Origin: Bimastos eiseni
Lineage: Eukaryota; Annelida; Clitellata; Crassiclitellata; Lumbricidae
Direction: 5' to 3'
Length of the DNA stretch: 64,000 bases
Assembly (NCBI GenBank): GCA_959347315.1
Contig: OY365815.1
Location: 18,242,046-18,306,045 of the forward strand
The notes beneath the pieces were generated by a model. The model saw only the letters and a list, made by a program, of their open reading frames with translations. It was not told the DNA's origin and ran no database searches. Below, piece after piece: positions 61,140 to 64,000 of this stretch (its first letter is position 1; the number at the start of each line of letters is the position of its first letter). A program made the position numbers and the translations under genes.

Positions 61140-62280
61140 ATTCAAAAGATATGGTGCAATATTTTGGTTATGGCTCGAGCGGTTGGAGAACTTGAAATGA
61201 GAAGTGACCGAGGTATGGAAATTATTTGCAGCGTTTTTTTAAATCCACCAACGTAAACAACGCTGTCAACCATTAATGAGAAACATCGTAGAATGTTTGG
61301 TAGCTATGCAAGGACCGATTATACACATGACTGGAAAGTCCTTGTGTTACGTTGTGTGCCGAAATGGCGTCGAAGGAGTCTGGCGACCCTAGCGGCAAAA
61401 TATAAAGCGCCGTGTCTATATAACACGTGTAACGTACATCACGGTTTCAAGGCAAAAATTTAAGTAGACAGTAACAAGTACGAGTAAGCTGATTAAGATG
61501 CGAAGAAAAGCCTAGCATATTCCCTAAGTCTCGGACAAAGCCAATAAGGTAAAATGCGGAAATGTCAACCACCAAGCACCAGTCAACATCCGACAATAAT
61601 TGTCTTCGACCACACAACCAGGTAAATTGAGTTTTAGCTGAGTTTAGGAGAGGGTGGTTAGAGAGTGCCTCCATAGCATAGCAGTGCATTCGTTACAGCA
61701 GAACCAATTCATGCAGCAATTCGCTAAGCATCATATCGCGTCTGTAAAGTTAATTCATGTCTACAAATGCCTTTTACACCCGCAACCTCTGATGTCGCCA
61801 CACTCGTCGCCTTACGCCGGATGTATATGCATAGTTTTCTCTAAATATAGATTCCTTGGTAGCTATCAAATAAAACAGTCAAACGGTGTCGACGAATAGC
61901 TCTGTGGGGTTTGTATACCTTGGATCTTAAAATTGTGGTAAAAAATGACAATTAATTAAATATTGCATTATGTTTTAACAGAATAAAATTCAGCATAGAA
62001 CTGAAGGCTGCGCATATTTGTTTGCCCAGATGAGTGTCAGTCCTTTAGGGGAGTTATTCATTTTATATGACCCACATTGGGTCACATAATATACATGGGG
62101 TTGGCATGTGATATGTGCTCTTTAAATGTTGGCGTTAGCACCGATTTGCGCATACGAATTATGGAGCTCAAGAGCCTTGGGAGGTGTATGTTTGGTTTCG
62201 CACTAATACAGAGAGTATTTTAATTTTAAGCTTTTATCATTGTTTTATGTGTATATATTATGTATATCTCGTACTGTATC
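61140..62280. other. Intergenic, nothing recognised
   Basis: An ATGGCGTCGAAGGAG at about 61361 opens a 13-codon frame only. No gene or element was identified with confidence. Confidence 0.4.
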
Positions 62281-62289
62281 ATCTCTTTG

Positions 62290-62640
62290 GTATGGCGCGT
62301 CTTGCTAGGTCTCGCCCCTGCCTGTCTTCGCGATCTCTGTTACTCTACTTTGAGTGTACTGGGTCGCCACTCTCTCTGCTCTACTGAGCGAGGCATGCTC
62401 ATTGTCCCATTTGCCGGGCACAACTACTAAACAGAATCGTGCCTTCTTGGTGGTTGGCCCCTCGCTCTGTAACATGCTCCCTTTGGGGTTGCGGTTGTCG
62501 CCAAGAGTCCACTCAGACTCATTTTATACTCACCTTAAAACTGTTCTTTTTAACCGTGCTGGAGTCAGGAGTTCTCCGGAGTAGTAGCCTTAAAGGGGCG
62601 CTGTATAAATCTTTGTAATGAATGTATGATTTTTAATGTT
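62290..62640 (+). mobile_element. CR1-like LINE 3' end
   Basis: A frame encodes HLPGTTTKQNRAFLVVGPSL and related sequence, a LINE polymerase C terminus. It is followed by GGGGCGCTGTATAAATC and ATGAATG at the 3' end. It lies about 150 bp upstream of the gene starting at 62794. Confidence 0.8.
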
Positions 62641-62793
62641 AAAATACCGCTTGCAGCTATGATTTATGTCACTCCGTACAATGAAGTTCACAGGAATTCA
62701 GTTGGTCACAAGTCAACAAAAGTTACCACAGGTTGCAAAATGTCAGTTGAGGTCAATAGACACCGTCGTAGAACTTAGCTCGTCTTCAAGATA

Positions 62794-63446
62794 ATGGTCA
62801 GACGAAAAGGTAATTACTTGAGCACTTTCTATAAGATAATTTGAATTATATTTAACCTTCATTTATCATTTTCACATGATTTTGTATATATTTTGTAGCA
62901 GCTGGCTGTGAGAGATTTTTGTTGTCTATTCTGTCTGTATCTAATTCTCCTTATCTCTGCCAGAGGTCTGTCTTAGTCTATCTGCCTCAATTGGTCTTTA
63001 ATTACATTTGTACAGCTTTTGAGTGTGCTTTTAATTTGCCTGCAGTTATGATGATGCTGTAATTGTTAGACTATAATTTTGTTGTGTAGACTTTCAGAAG
63101 GTTGCTGCACTCATCCACGAATTTCTGCTCAAATTGGGCGATGGTGTTGAATGTGCAGAACTCCGAGATGCTCTCAACCTGGCATTGTTCCATCTGCAGA
63201 GATACTATCGACTCCTCCAGAAGCGACTCAACAATACCTTGCGTAATAGCCTTCAAGAAACATTCCACGTCTATGGCTCGACGACCTTCAGCCAAGATCC
63301 AAAGGATAAATTCACCTGGAAATGGATTGATCTGGAAAAGAGCGGATCTTTGGAAAGGCGTAACCCAGATGCAGATGGAATTCCGGAGTTGCTCTGTGCA
63401 TCTCAGATGGGTGATAACGGACTCATCGTACAGATCATCGAACAAG
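62794..63446 (+). CDS. 5' part of an unidentified gene, possible ankyrin-type start
   Basis: Exon 1 (62794-62809) is ATG plus four codons and one base, ending AAAAG|GTAATT. Exon 2 begins after TTGTGTAG at 63090 and joins in phase to give MVRRKDFQKVAALIHEF and onward. The 120-residue exon has ordinary coding composition and predicted helices (LALFHLQRYYRLLQKRL). Near its end is PELLCASQMGDNGLIVQII, reminiscent of an ankyrin repeat. It either splices at CAAG|GTTCTT (63446) toward exons outside the window or ends at TGA 63464-63466, just after an AATAAA. No family is firmly recognised. The overlapping minus-strand frame (63071-63445) is less likely, as it lacks splice support. Confidence 0.5.
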
Positions 63447-63485
63447 GTTCTTTAAATAAATCTTGAATAGACACTGCGCTCCCTT

Positions 63486-63535
63486 GTCCCATAGTTCATT
63501 TGTCCCATAGTTCATTTGTCCCATAGTTCAGTTCA
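63486..63535 (+). repeat. 16-bp tandem repeat, about three units
   Basis: CCCATAGTTCATTTGT recurs head to tail immediately before the LINE fragment. Confidence 0.88.
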
Positions 63536-64000
63536 TTTGGATTGGCTCCCGCCAACAGCTGGCTAAGTCAGATATGCTTGCCCTTGCTGCCACCTTTCCC
63601 CATTTTGTCTTCGCCTCTGCCGTTCGTGACCTTGGTGTTCCTCTGGACCAGGAACTCGCTCTTTCTCTACACATTGACTCACTTAGCCATGCTTGCTATT
63701 ACAAATGTAATTGCTATTACACGCTATGCACAGTCGCTCGCTCACTCACTTACTCCTACCGCTACTGCTACCCTTGTCCATTCATTTATGACCACCAAAC
63801 TTGACTGCTGCTGCTCTCTCTGTGCTGGCCTCCTGACCACTCGAATGGACTGCCTGGATCGCATCCTGCGCTCTGCAGTGTGTGTTGTTGATTTTTTAAC
63901 GACACCGTTTCATATCAAAGATGATTTGGTGTCGCCTTTCTCCAGGCTTGGGACTGGCACTGTCAAAGTCCAAACAGCTCGGCTCGTTGGTCACATACCC
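63533..64000 (+). mobile_element. CR1-like LINE reverse-transcriptase fragment, runs off the window
   Basis: The frame reads FIWIGSRQQLAKSDML, then VRDLGVPLDQELALSLHIDS. After a frameshift comes a LDYC-like region (LLLLSLCW) and DRILRSAV-like sequence. These are the conserved order of the polymerase palm-thumb region. Frameshifts show decay; the 3' end is not in the window. Confidence 0.85.

Noticed and set aside
60870..61145. 91-residue minus-strand frame with a leader-like start
   Set aside because: It coincides with a repeat ending in the shared retroelement tail.
63071..63445. 124-residue minus-strand frame opposite the partial gene
   Set aside because: The plus frame has a splice acceptor, an in-phase start exon and better codon character; the minus frame is its shadow.

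Overview
This window is nuclear DNA from an animal, most likely a marine invertebrate. A deuterostome such as an echinoderm is my best guess, but I cannot prove it. The evidence is spliced genes with GT-AG introns for ordinary animal proteins (ABHD11, TXNDC17), dense non-LTR retrotransposon and hAT-like debris, abundant microsatellites, and a striking excess of the palindrome TAGGCCTA. There are no bacterial operons, CRISPR arrays or rRNA genes, and I found no functional tRNA gene.

Layout. Positions 1-12 kb are dominated by simple repeats: polypurine tracts, GATG/GACG, AAT, TC, CCA and a 12-bp minisatellite. The only coding candidate worth keeping there is a two-exon secreted peptide precursor (722-1336). 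From 12 to 21 kb there is mostly unannotated AT-rich DNA with a LINE fragment and several short hAT-like elements with 8-bp target duplications. From 21 to 35 kb lies a direct tandem duplication carrying TXNDC17 on the minus strand. Copy A (22608-26074) is intact in its coding sequence, but a CR1-like LINE tail sits 38 bp upstream of its start codon. Copy B (30391-33131) is frameshifted and has lost the active-site proline. From 36 to 41 kb there is a LINE tail with an internal minisatellite and then the most unusual gene of the window: a single-coding-exon, 761-residue membrane protein (38720-41005, plus strand) built almost entirely of 11-residue repeats. From 46 to 49.6 kb a four-exon minus-strand gene encodes a small single-pass receptor with one Cys-rich domain resembling the BCMA/TACI type of the TNF receptor superfamily. 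From 53.5 to 60.4 kb is the complete six-exon ABHD11 gene on the minus strand, with one intron about 70% filled by nested hAT-like elements. From 62.8 kb a plus-strand gene of unknown identity begins and probably runs out of the window; its intron or flank is invaded by another CR1-like LINE.

Genes in concert. No operon logic applies. TXNDC17 is a cytosolic disulfide reductase and ABHD11 a mitochondrial hydrolase; the hendecad protein is predicted to be membrane-bound, possibly myristoylated with a lipid-binding N-terminal region. The region's history is best read through its mobile elements: perfect 8-bp duplications, a nested insertion, and an empty site preserved in the duplicated copy give a relative chronology.

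Exon structures were worked out by hand from splice signals, phase continuity and remembered family sequences. No database search was run.
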